Source: CAVZTX01 sp963778375
Lineage (GTDB): Bacteria; Chloroflexota; Ktedonobacteria; Ktedonobacterales; Ktedonobacteraceae
DNA length: 64,000 nucleotides
Direction of reading: 5' to 3'
NCBI GenBank assembly: GCA_963778375.1
Contig: CAVZTX010000011.1
Coordinates: 186,001 to 250,000 of the forward strand
This document shows, in pieces, positions 8,777 to 16,635 of the stretch (positions are counted from its first letter, which is position 1; every line of letters starts with the position of its first letter). The notes beneath the pieces were generated by a model. The model made no database searches, was not told the DNA's origin, and saw only the letters and a list, made by a program, of their open reading frames with translations. Made by a program: the position numbers and the translations under genes.

Positions 8777-9964
8777 CTATTTTATCACGGTACTAATATT
8801 CTGGTAAGGGTTCTTTGTTTCGATTACGTGCATGTCATAGCGGGCGAGTTCGCGGAAGAAGGGCTCGGTAGGTACACACATTTCTGGACCAAAGCAGCCA
8901 CGGCGGGTGATCTGGCCGTTTGCCAGCATATGTCCTGCGATGGCCAGCGGTACACCGGTATCTAACGCGCCTGCGCTGATACCCCAACGACGATAGGGTA
9001 AGACGATGATGGTGTTGGTGATTTCTACCTGCTGTCCGCCTGACTCACCGGCAGCGGCGATGCGTAGCACATCACAATCTTGTGGCTCAACATCCTCAGT
9101 GGGAGCCATATCCAGGAGTTTTGCAAGGACTTCACGTGGTGAGACTTTTACGCCCTGGACGCCGATTGGTTCGGCGCTGCCGAAGCCGAGGTCAACCAGG
9201 AACTTGAGTTTCGTCATGAAGTCGGTGGGAAAGGCAATTTTGAAGGAGACATGACGTATACCTTTGTCGCGGAAGGAGACGGGGAAGGTTGCACATTCGG
9301 AGTGCAGCGAGTAGACGGCGGTGGCGCGGCCAACCGGCTCTGGGAACAGCATTTCTTCCTGGCCTGTGAGCGGCTGCTGGGGATACCAGGTCCCATCCTG
9401 GAAGACTTGCGGCTCCTTGGTAAACTCGTCGAGGATGGTGCGAATGGAATAGGGCGCTACCAGTGGGGCCGTTGATGGGGTGGAATCACTACAACCAAGC
9501 TGCACTTTGATGGTCTCAACGCGGTCGAGCTGGTCAACAGCAGCACGGGCAAGGATGTTGGTGACGCCAGGCGTGCCACCCATGCCTACCATAGCGGTGA
9601 TGCCTGCGGCTTCGGCTTCGGCAGTCAGGTCCATGAGTTTGCGCGTCATGTGGAAGAGACCGCCGAGATCAGCATAATGGACTTTCTCTTGAATACAGGC
9701 TTTGAGGACGGGCAGGTTAAAGACGTATTCAACTGCATTTAGGGTGACGTCGGCACCACGCAAGAGTTTGCGCAGGCGGTCGGCGTCGTTTACGTCGATT
9801 TGTTTGACCTCGATTTTGCTGCTGTTAAGTGCGGCGGCGACTTCGTGGGCGCGTTCTTCGTTGTAGTCGGCGATGGTGATGTAGTCGACGTCGTCGTATT
9901 CGGTGAGTGTGCGTACGGCAATGCGGCCCATTGCGCCGGCACCACCAAGGACAATGATGTGCAT
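8777..9964 (-). CDS. Saccharopine dehydrogenase-family oxidoreductase, lysine 6-dehydrogenase-like
   Basis: This 395-residue cytoplasmic protein starts with a Rossmann dinucleotide motif (VLGGAGAMGR, residues 5-14) and the family's ADYNEERA loop. The mid-section YADLGGLFHMTRKL and the GMGGTPGVTNILA motif match bacterial lysine 6-dehydrogenase and saccharopine dehydrogenase-like enzymes. Lysine 6-dehydrogenase deaminates the epsilon-amino group of lysine to alpha-aminoadipate semialdehyde, which an aldehyde dehydrogenase such as the next gene could oxidise. Its place between an aminotransferase and an aldehyde dehydrogenase, downstream of an amino acid importer, supports a catabolic role. The exact substrate is inferred; carboxyspermidine-type dehydrogenases are distant relatives. 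Confidence 0.78.
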   Translation of the reverse strand: MHIIVLGGAGAMGRIAVRTLTEYDDVDYITIADYNEERAHEVAAALNSSKIEVKQIDVNDADRLRKLLRGADVTLNAVEYVFNLPVLKACIQEKVHYADLGGLFHMTRKLMDLTAEAEAAGITAMVGMGGTPGVTNILARAAVDQLDRVETIKVQLGCSDSTPSTAPLVAPYSIRTILDEFTKEPQVFQDGTWYPQQPLTGQEEMLFPEPVGRATAVYSLHSECATFPVSFRDKGIRHVSFKIAFPTDFMTKLKFLVDLGFGSAEPIGVQGVKVSPREVLAKLLDMAPTEDVEPQDCDVLRIAAAGESGGQQVEITNTIIVLPYRRWGISAGALDTGVPLAIAGHMLANGQITRRGCFGPEMCVPTEPFFRELARYDMHVIETKNPYQNISTVIK

Positions 9965-10001
9965 AGGATTTCCTTTCTTTGTTTACGGGTCTGTGAGCCT
10001 A

Positions 10002-10101
10002 GGGCAAGGCACCCGCAAGGGGTGTCCCTACAGGAACGGTTCGGAAGGGCGCCCTTACAGGAACGACCAGGGCACCCGCAAGGGGTGCCCCTACAGGAAC
10101 G
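10002..10101. repeat. Three tandem copies of the GCAA-loop hairpin repeat
   Basis: Copies lie at 10002-10038, 10041-10065 (partial) and 10068-10101, each ending in CCTACAGGAACG or CTTACAGGAACG. The best copy folds as GGGCACCC-GCAA-GGGGTGCCC, a stem capped by a GNRA-type tetraloop. It sits between two genes of the catabolic cluster. Confidence 0.75.
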
Positions 10102-10107
10102 ACTTTG

Positions 10108-11538
10108 CTAGGCTACCGCGGATGTGGTGGTAACGGTTTTGGTTGTATTTTTTGCCTCAACGTTACGAGTGACGTTGGGGGTTGAGATTGTGGCGTGGAG
10201 TTCGTGAAGGGTGTCCTCCAGGCGGTTCAGGATGGTGTCGATTTCTTCACGGGTAATGACGAGCGGCGGCTCGACGCGGATGACACGTGAGTTGTTGAGC
10301 GTGCCTGAAATGAGGACACCACGCTTGAAGAGGCCGGAGGCGACGGCATAGCCGATTTCATCGTCCACGAAGTGCTGTCCGATCAAGAGGCCCTTGCCGG
10401 TGATGTTTGTATAGACATCGCTGTGACGGGCGGCTATCTCTTTCAACTGCCGGATGAAGTATTCACCCTTTTGAGCTGCTTGCTCAGGGATGCGCTCTTC
10501 GAGTGTGACGTTGATAGCTGCGATGGCAGCAGCGCAGGCCAGGGGATTACCACCTGTTGTGGAGGTATGAATGAAGGGATTGCTGTTCATGACACTCCAG
10601 ATTTTGGGGGTGGACATGAAGGCTCCGATGGGCATGACACCTCCGCCTAATGCTTTGGCCGAGGTGATGATATCGGGTGCAACATCCCAGTGCTCAACGC
10701 CCCAGAGTTTACCGGTGCGGCCCATGCCGGTCTGGACTTCATCCGCGATGAGCAATACTTCGTATTCGTCACAAAGTTGGCGCAGGCGCGGCCAGAAGTC
10801 ATCGGGAGGGACGATAGCGCCTGCTTCGCCCTGGACAGGTTCCATGACGACGGCGGCGATATCGTTACCAACTTCGCGGGCGATGCGCAATTGCTGCTCA
10901 ACGGCATCGGCATCCCCAAACGGGACGTGATAGACGTTATTGTGCAGGGGTAGAGCTGGACGGCGGAAGATGGCTTTGCCTGTTAGGGAGAGGGAACCGG
11001 TTGTTTTGCCATGGAAGCCGCGCACGGAGGCGATGAAGCCACTTTTACGTGTGTAGAGCTTGGCAAGTTTCATGGCACCTTCGACGGCTTCGGTGCCACT
11101 CCCGACGAAGAAGCTATATTGGATGTCACCTGGCGTTATTTCAGCCAGCAAATGAGCAAGCATGCCACGCAGGGGATCAAGAAGTTCCTGCGTGGGTAAT
11201 GGGCTTTTCTCTAATTGTGCTTGGACGGCCCCCACGACTTTCGGATGGGCCCAACCAAGGTTGAATAATCCGAACCCACCCAGGCAGTCGATGTATTCGC
11301 GGCCAAGTACATCTCGGAAGGTTGCGCCGCGTCCAGTCCATTCGACTGCCGCAAAGTCGCCAGCTTCTGCGACTGATTTACGATACTCGATAAAACCGCT
11401 GTTGTAGTATTTGGCAAAGTTACTGACGGTGGTTTCGATCAACCATTGTGCTTCACTTTTGCCGAGTTGTTGTTTCTGGACGATGTCGAGGTAACGTTGG
11501 GAATCGTTGAGGGCCTTGAGTAATCCATCGGCACTCAT
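10108..11538 (-). CDS. Class III aminotransferase, putrescine/lysine aminotransferase-like
   Basis: This PLP-dependent enzyme of 476 residues is normal in length for the family. The cofactor lysine is Lys295 in ITSAKALGGG; Asp266 lies in ADEVQTGMGRTGK, and the phosphate-binding VGSGTEAVEGAMK is at about 145-157. The N-terminus (YNSGFIEYRKSVAEAGDF) and length resemble E. coli putrescine aminotransferase PatA. The expected reaction moves a terminal amino group to 2-oxoglutarate, giving an amino-aldehyde for the aldehyde dehydrogenase at 7131. A 483-bp gap separates it from the ABC importer genes, so it probably has its own promoter. Lysine 6- or ornithine aminotransferase activity is also possible. 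The tail after about residue 455 is Thr/Asn/Val-rich and looks disordered. Confidence 0.85.
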   Translation of the reverse strand: MSADGLLKALNDSQRYLDIVQKQQLGKSEAQWLIETTVSNFAKYYNSGFIEYRKSVAEAGDFAAVEWTGRGATFRDVLGREYIDCLGGFGLFNLGWAHPKVVGAVQAQLEKSPLPTQELLDPLRGMLAHLLAEITPGDIQYSFFVGSGTEAVEGAMKLAKLYTRKSGFIASVRGFHGKTTGSLSLTGKAIFRRPALPLHNNVYHVPFGDADAVEQQLRIAREVGNDIAAVVMEPVQGEAGAIVPPDDFWPRLRQLCDEYEVLLIADEVQTGMGRTGKLWGVEHWDVAPDIITSAKALGGGVMPIGAFMSTPKIWSVMNSNPFIHTSTTGGNPLACAAAIAAINVTLEERIPEQAAQKGEYFIRQLKEIAARHSDVYTNITGKGLLIGQHFVDDEIGYAVASGLFKRGVLISGTLNNSRVIRVEPPLVITREEIDTILNRLEDTLHELHATISTPNVTRNVEAKNTTKTVTTTSAVA

Positions 11539-12021
11539 AAAAGACCTTTCTGAAAGAGCGGTTGATTAAAGACATCCCACCCCGGTCCGCCTGCCGGTTC
11601 AGCACCTGATATGAGGTGTGCATACATACACGTTAGCTTGTGGGTATGTGACGACCTATCTCCTAGGATAGGCGAATAATTAAAAACTCAGGTAGCTTGC
11701 TACTGGATAAGATCTACCTTTACGCGGTAAGCTTTATAAATTCCAGAGCTTAGCTAAAATGAATAAGTGGAAATGCATAGTTTGATGCATTTCGTTCAGC
11801 ATGAAGAAAGTTCAGGATAACGAGGATGGAGGGGATTCAGGGGTAGCAGGTGGACAGGTGAAAGCCACGAAATACGTAGTATTTCGGTATGTAGCGGCCT
11901 CGTTTTTTACCAGGGATGTCGGTAACTTTCACGGAAAACACTCAGTTTCTCAGGGTTTTGTACGATTTGGGATACCCTTACTGTATAGTATACCTATCAA
12001 GCGGGAAGAAAGCAAGCCCTG
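11539..12021. other. Intergenic region between importer and catabolic genes
   Basis: Non-coding and AT-rich. A short hairpin CCTATC-TCCTAG-GATAGG is near 11660. The region presumably holds the promoter of the aminotransferase gene. I looked for T-box and lysine-riboswitch signatures and saw none. Confidence 0.4.
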
Positions 12022-12921
12022 TTAATAAGCTCTGGCAAACCGCGACTCTAAATAACGGGCCAGTATTGCGAGTCCATAGCAAACCACAAAGTAGAAAATG
12101 CCACCAAGAACGTAGATGAACAATTTAATGTCTGCATGGGTGAGGGGGTCAGCAATGGCGGAGGTATGCTGCTCCAATTCTCCCACGGAAATTGTGGAGA
12201 GCAAGGCGCTATCTTGTACCAGTGTGATGAAGTAGTTGGTGAATGGCGGAATGGTAATGCGTATTGCTTGAGGTAAGACGATATGGCGCATAGCCTGACG
12301 AGAGGTCAAGCCGAGGCTCAATGCAGCTTCTGTCTGGCCTTTATTCACCGATTCGATACCCGTGCGGAAAACCTCAGTAAGATAGGCACCATAGTTAAAA
12401 CTTAGTCCAATTATTCCGTAGAAGAAGGCGTCAAAGATACTTGGGTTGGGCAGAATGCTATTGTTTTGGAGCGCTGTCATGAACTGATAGGCGATGTTAT
12501 AGGGATCGAAACCTGCATTTCCGAGTACCTGGCCAATGCCGAAGTACCACAGTAGAATCTGCACAAGAAGAGGGGTACCACGTATCACTTCAACATAGAT
12601 GGTTGCAATCCAACGGATTGGTGCGAAACGTGAAAGCCGCCCCAAAGCACCGATGAGACCAAAGATGCTTGCGAGTACCAGGCTAATGATAGAGATAATG
12701 ATGGTAGCAACAAGGCCTTCCCATAAAAAGCTTAAGTAAAGTTCGGCGGGAGTATCGGGGTAGGCAAACATGTATTGATACACATAGTAGAGGAAGGCTA
12801 TTACGGCCACAGCCAGAACCACGTAAAAGATATAATCCAAAGCTACGAGCCAGGCGCGACGTTTTGGCTTATTTTCTGTAACGACTTGCTGATACCCTGG
12901 GGCATGTATGATATCCGACAT
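12022..12921 (-). CDS. Polar amino acid ABC importer, permease subunit
   Basis: This 299-residue HisM/GlnP-type permease has a first membrane helix at about 28-50, then the conserved core with VEVIRGTPLLVQILLWYFG and the EAA loop at about 205-225 (EAALSLGLTSRQAMRHIVLPQA), which docks on the ATPase. It is the second of two permeases in the minus-strand operon ATPase-binding protein-permease-permease, 59 bp after its partner. Compared with the partner it has an extra ~45-residue N-terminus and an insertion around 130-160. Substrate is probably a basic or polar amino acid, judged from downstream enzymes. Confidence 0.88.
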   Translation of the reverse strand: MSDIIHAPGYQQVVTENKPKRRAWLVALDYIFYVVLAVAVIAFLYYVYQYMFAYPDTPAELYLSFLWEGLVATIIISIISLVLASIFGLIGALGRLSRFAPIRWIATIYVEVIRGTPLLVQILLWYFGIGQVLGNAGFDPYNIAYQFMTALQNNSILPNPSIFDAFFYGIIGLSFNYGAYLTEVFRTGIESVNKGQTEAALSLGLTSRQAMRHIVLPQAIRITIPPFTNYFITLVQDSALLSTISVGELEQHTSAIADPLTHADIKLFIYVLGGIFYFVVCYGLAILARYLESRFARAY

Positions 12922-12980
12922 TACTCACTCCTTAACGTTGATTCAACAATGGTCTAAGCCCACAATAATTCTGCTTTGAG

Positions 12981-13646
12981 TTACAATGCGGCACGCAATC
13001 TTCGTTCATATAATCGCGCAACATATGAGATGGGAAGGCTGATCACTAAATAGAGCACCATTGCGAGGGCATAAAGGGGTAAGGGATTACTACCATGACG
13101 CGAAACCCAGTAATCGAGTGTTGAGGTGAGTTCAGCACCGGAAATGACGCTTACGATTGCGGAGTCTTTGAGCATGTAGATGAAGTCATTGACGAATGGA
13201 GGGATCATTAATGGAATAGCCTGAGGCAGCACAATGCGAAAGAAGTTTTGCGTTGAGTTTAGGCCCAACGAAAGTGCAGCTTCTGTTTGCCCCTGTTCAA
13301 CCGAGAGAAAACCGGCGCGATAGACTTCGGCTTCATAGGCGGAATAGTTGAGAGCAAGTACGGCGATGCCCGCTACCCAGGCATTATCGAGAGTTGCCAG
13401 GTTGTATTGTACTAAGATAGCACCTATACCATAGTAGATGAGGAATATCTGCAAGATGATGGGTGTGCTGCGTACAACTTCGATAAAAATGCGGGCAGGG
13501 GTTCTTAGCCAGACAAAAGATGAGCCACGCATGAGCGAGAGAATGAGTCCAAGGATGAGGGCAAGAGGGAAAGAGACGACACAATAAATAATTGTGTCTT
13601 TTGCGGCATTCAGAAAGTCCGGAAGTGCTTGTTGGATAAGATCCAT
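12981..13646 (-). CDS. Polar amino acid ABC importer, permease subunit
   Basis: This compact 221-residue HisQ/GlnP-type permease has about five membrane helices. It carries the IEVVRSTPIILQIFLIYYGIG block typical of amino acid permeases and the EAA loop EAALSLGLNSTQNFFRIVLPQA. It pairs with the longer permease at 12022 to form a heterodimeric channel. It follows the binding-protein gene after a 150-bp spacer that holds a 20-bp hairpin (13731-13785); such a hairpin could lower permease relative to binding-protein expression. Confidence 0.88.
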   Translation of the reverse strand: MDLIQQALPDFLNAAKDTIIYCVVSFPLALILGLILSLMRGSSFVWLRTPARIFIEVVRSTPIILQIFLIYYGIGAILVQYNLATLDNAWVAGIAVLALNYSAYEAEVYRAGFLSVEQGQTEAALSLGLNSTQNFFRIVLPQAIPLMIPPFVNDFIYMLKDSAIVSVISGAELTSTLDYWVSRHGSNPLPLYALAMVLYLVISLPISYVARLYERRLRAAL

Positions 13647-13696
13647 AATTACTTCCTTTCATTATGTTTAGTAACTACTACTCAGGTCTTTTGTTG

Positions 13697-13785
13697 ATTC
13701 CTCACTGCCTGCGGCAGTCCGCAAGGGTTTTAATGTGAGTGGTGGGCTGTATCACCTGCGGCGACACAGCCCACCACTCACATTA
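13697..13785 (-). repeat. Composite 3' element: conserved block plus 20-bp hairpin
   Basis: Arms 13731-13750 and 13766-13785 are perfectly complementary with a 15-nt loop, 12 bp after the stop of the binding-protein gene. The block 13697-13731 (TCCTCACTGCC, GGCAGTCCGCAAGGGTTTT) matches the block beside the hairpin at 7067. Because it lies inside an operon, it may shield the binding-protein mRNA or reduce read-through into the permeases. Confidence 0.65.
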
Positions 13786-13797
13786 CCAAATAGGTCT

Positions 13798-14721
13798 TCA
13801 GACGATGCCGATGGCGGCCTGCTGGTCGTTCCATAGTTTCCACTTGATGTAGATGTTCTTGAGGGTGCCGTTTTTCTTGAGCTCGGCAAATGCCTGATTG
13901 ACTTCGCTCAATACGGTTGGAGCATTCTTATTGGCCTTGTTGAAGCCACAGACATATATGTCGGGGAATAAGGGTTTCCCGATTGGTTTTAAGGTGGGAT
14001 CAGATGTACCGCCGGGGCCAGCGCCCAGTACATAGTAGGTGATTATTGGCAGGTCCACCATCATCGCGTCGATCTTCTTCTGTTTCAGATCATCGAATGG
14101 TAGGTCACCATCGTAGAGCTTGGTGGTAATTTTGGGATCTGTCGCAAGGTCGTCTGCTGCCTTATAGCCCGTGCCAGTTCCTACTGTAAGGCCCTCTAAA
14201 GCTGATAACTGCACGTTGCTATTCTGATCCATACCGGAGAAGCGAGGATCGTTCGCTCGTACGACGATCTGCTGACCATAACGATAATAGGGAGCGGAAA
14301 ACAGTTCGGTTTTCATGCGGTCCGAAGTGATTTCCCAGCCATTCATGATGAAATCAAATTGATTTGCTAATAAGGCTGCCTCGATGTGACCGTAATCGGT
14401 CTCGGCCTGTGATTGTTTGATCCCCATCAGGTCGGCCATAGCCTGTGCAATCTCGACCTCGAAGCCAATCAGTTTTCCAGGATGCGTAGGATCCTGGAAT
14501 ACGTAGGGCGCACCATCGACATAGTCTGATCCCCATTGCAGTAGGCCAGAGGTTTTTAGTCCCTTACTCGCTATTTTCGTTGAACCGGTCGTTGTGGTTG
14601 TGGGGGTAGAGACGTTGCCACAAGCTGCCAGCAATGACTCGATCGTTCCGCCAGCAGCCAGGAGTCCTCCCGCCTGACCTACACGCTTCAAGAATGTTCG
14701 CCTATTCAGTTCAGAGTTCAT
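13798..14721 (-). CDS. Amino acid ABC importer, substrate-binding lipoprotein (Tat-exported)
   Basis: The start at 14721 (307 residues) is chosen because it places the twin-arginine motif RRTFLK at residues 7-12, followed by a hydrophobic stretch and lipobox LLAAC. Longer in-frame starts would bury this signal. An AAAGG lies upstream. The mature protein is family 3 (SBP_bac_3): GFEVEIAQAMADLMGI, then NQFDFIMNGWEITSDRM and FSAPYYRYGQQIVV, the usual ligand-site region. A Thr/Ser linker follows the lipidated Cys. It delivers substrate to the permeases at 12022 and 12981. The gene is 55 bp after the ATPase gene. Confidence 0.88.
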   Translation of the reverse strand: MNSELNRRTFLKRVGQAGGLLAAGGTIESLLAACGNVSTPTTTTTGSTKIASKGLKTSGLLQWGSDYVDGAPYVFQDPTHPGKLIGFEVEIAQAMADLMGIKQSQAETDYGHIEAALLANQFDFIMNGWEITSDRMKTELFSAPYYRYGQQIVVRANDPRFSGMDQNSNVQLSALEGLTVGTGTGYKAADDLATDPKITTKLYDGDLPFDDLKQKKIDAMMVDLPIITYYVLGAGPGGTSDPTLKPIGKPLFPDIYVCGFNKANKNAPTVLSEVNQAFAELKKNGTLKNIYIKWKLWNDQQAAIGIV

Positions 14722-14776
14722 GAATGCGCCTTTGCCTTTCTGTTGATCGTCCTGGTAGATGGAAATTGCGTTTCGT

Positions 14777-15613
14777 TTATGGCAAGGTTGAGAGCACGCG
14801 CTCCAGGAATAGCTTTGTGCGCTCCTCCTTGGGCTGTCGGAAAAGTTCTTGAGGATCGCCTTGCTCAACAATCACTCCGTCAGATATGAAGACGACGCGA
14901 TCTGATACATCACGAGCGAACTGCATTTCATGGGTGACTACGACCATGGTGCTGCCTTCGTAGGCCAGATCGCGCATGACCTTGAGGACCTCACCCACTA
15001 ATTCGGGATCGAGGGCCGAGGTTGGCTCGTCGAAGAGCAGGGCACGCGGCTGCATAGCTAAGGCTCGCGCAATGGCTACACGCTGCTTTTGTCCGCCTGA
15101 AAGACGGCTGGGATAGACATCTCGCTTTTCCGCCAGATCGACCTTTGCCAGTAACTTTTCACCGAGAGCTACGGCCTGATCCTTGGGCATTTTACGCACT
15201 AATAAAGGTGCTTGAATGACATTTTGTATGACGGTCATGTGAGGAAAGAGGTTAAAATTCTGGAAGACCATGCCGAGTTCCCGGCGGATGGGGCTAAGTT
15301 GCTTTGTAGAGAGCCAGGGGTCAAGTTTTTGGCCGTGGATGTAGATTTCGCCACTTGTTGCCTTTTCTAATCCATTGAGGCAGCGAATGAGTGTACTTTT
15401 ACCGGAACCGCTGGGGCCAATCAATGCTACGACTTCCTGTTTACGCACTTCAAAATCGACATCTTTGAGGACATGTTTGTCGCCGAAAAACTTGTTCAAC
15501 TTGATGGCACGGATAATTGCCTCATCCAGGTCGCCGCTGACAGGTGGAGATAAATAACCAGAATTCGGAATTGGAGGAGAGGCACCATTCGATATGGTTT
15601 CTTCGGAGTCCAT
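14777..15613 (-). CDS. Polar amino acid ABC importer, ATP-binding subunit
   Basis: This GlnQ/HisP-type ATPase has 278 residues. Walker A is GPSGSGKST, followed by the Q-loop VFQNFNLFPHMT, signature LSGGQKQRVAIARAL, Walker B ALLFDEPTSALD and H-loop VVTHEM. About 35 residues of Pro/Ser-rich N-terminal extension precede the domain, which is unusual but harmless. It is the first gene of the importer operon. A strong promoter lies at 15694-15722, about 80 bp upstream, and AAAGGAG precedes the ATG. Confidence 0.93.
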   Translation of the reverse strand: MDSEETISNGASPPIPNSGYLSPPVSGDLDEAIIRAIKLNKFFGDKHVLKDVDFEVRKQEVVALIGPSGSGKSTLIRCLNGLEKATSGEIYIHGQKLDPWLSTKQLSPIRRELGMVFQNFNLFPHMTVIQNVIQAPLLVRKMPKDQAVALGEKLLAKVDLAEKRDVYPSRLSGGQKQRVAIARALAMQPRALLFDEPTSALDPELVGEVLKVMRDLAYEGSTMVVVTHEMQFARDVSDRVVFISDGVIVEQGDPQELFRQPKEERTKLFLERVLSTLP

Positions 15614-15693
15614 GGAATGCTCCTTTACTTACTGTAAGGCGTGATTTGGCAGATAGGCATCAACTCAAGCAAGGAGAATAAATATTGCAATAA

Positions 15694-15722
15694 AGTATAT
15701 GCACCTGTTTAGGGCCTGTCAA
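15694..15722 (-). promoter_or_regulatory. Sigma-70-type promoter of the amino acid importer operon
   Basis: On the minus strand, TTGACA (15717-15722) is followed by a 17-bp spacer and TATACT (15694-15699). This matches the consensus at 11 of 12 positions and lies about 80 bp upstream of the ATPase start. Confidence 0.8.
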
Positions 15723-15754
15723 GCATTTTGATGGGCAAGTTTCTATGTGATACA

Positions 15755-15780
15755 CAAGATGCTATACTGTTTGCATCTTG
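15755..15780. promoter_or_regulatory. Inverted repeat CAAGATGC-N10-GCATCTTG
   Basis: This perfect 8-bp inverted repeat lies between the divergent importer operon and the alpha/beta hydrolase gene. A plus-strand TATACT (15763-15768) lies in its centre, so a regulator bound here could block transcription of the hydrolase gene. Confidence 0.4.
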
Positions 15781-15784
15781 AATA

Positions 15785-15817
15785 GGGCAGGCACAAGGCA
15801 CAGCCCCTACAGGATAG
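15785..15817. repeat. Hairpin-repeat family copy
   Basis: GGGCAGGCACAAGG...GCCCCTACAGGATAG belongs to the CAGGCACAAGG class of the window's intergenic repeats. It sits just upstream of the hydrolase start. Confidence 0.6.
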
Positions 15818-15840
15818 ACTTTTTTGATGGTAGGTGACTG

Positions 15841-16635
15841 ATGCCATTGCTTGAAACGCCGAACGCTACTCTGTACTACGATATTTTTGAGCCGCATTTC
15901 ACGGTTTTATCCCATCGTCCTGATATTGATACGGTTTTATTGGTGCATGGTTTTGCGGGGACGCCTGAAAGTGACTTTGCAGGGCAGCTTCCTTACTTAC
16001 GGAGCCACTTCCGTGTCCTGGCACCACATCTACATGGCTATGGACGTTCGTCGCAGCGCAGCAGCTATCGCTTGTCCTTTTATCGCGATGATGTGGAAGA
16101 TATGGTTGCATTATTGGATGCGCTGCATCTTGAGCGAGTATTGGTGCTGGGTTTTAGCGATGGAGGCATTTCCGGGCTATTGCTAGCGGCACTACATCCA
16201 GAGCGGGTGCGGGCATTGGCGGTGCTGGGTGCGCAGCCATCGATCAATACAGAAAATGTGGCCGCTATTCGCTATTGGTTACTTGAGAAGCCGCTTTCGA
16301 AGGAATGGCAGGCACAACTGGCACAGTTGCATGGCGAGCCATACTGGCGCTCACTTCCGAGTATGTATGTGGCGGGACAGGAGGCACTGGTTGCAGATGG
16401 TGGACTGTTGATTAGCGATGAGGAGCTTGCTTCGATTCGCTGCCCGGCTCTTATTATGCATGGCGAACGTGACCGAGTCGTGCCAGTTGATTATGCGCGC
16501 ATTATTGCTGAGTGCATCCCTGGCTCACGTTTGCTGTTATTCGATGCCGGGCATGCGGCTCATCTTCGATGTGAAGAGGAATATACGGCAGCGGTTATGA
16601 AATTTTTTATGGAGAGTACAACCCAGGTCTCATAG
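15841..16635 (+). CDS. Alpha/beta hydrolase
   Basis: This 264-residue alpha/beta-hydrolase-fold enzyme shows the nucleophile Ser106 in GFSDGG, acid Asp211 in HGERDRVVP and His238 in DAGHAAHLR. The oxyanion motif LLVHGFAGTPESDF is at about 33-46. Size and motifs fit small esterases or C-C hydrolases; the substrate cannot be told. There is no signal peptide, so it is cytoplasmic. It converges on murJ, with a 6-bp overlap of the two stop ends. Confidence 0.87.
   Translation: MPLLETPNATLYYDIFEPHFTVLSHRPDIDTVLLVHGFAGTPESDFAGQLPYLRSHFRVLAPHLHGYGRSSQRSSYRLSFYRDDVEDMVALLDALHLERVLVLGFSDGGISGLLLAALHPERVRALAVLGAQPSINTENVAAIRYWLLEKPLSKEWQAQLAQLHGEPYWRSLPSMYVAGQEALVADGGLLISDEELASIRCPALIMHGERDRVVPVDYARIIAECIPGSRLLLFDAGHAAHLRCEEEYTAAVMKFFMESTTQVS

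Noticed and set aside
11539..12021. Lysine riboswitch or T-box before the aminotransferase
   Set aside because: None of the conserved core motifs were found; only short hairpins.
11801..12025. Plus-strand open frame of 74 codons
   Set aside because: Low-quality sequence, overlaps the permease end, no family resemblance.
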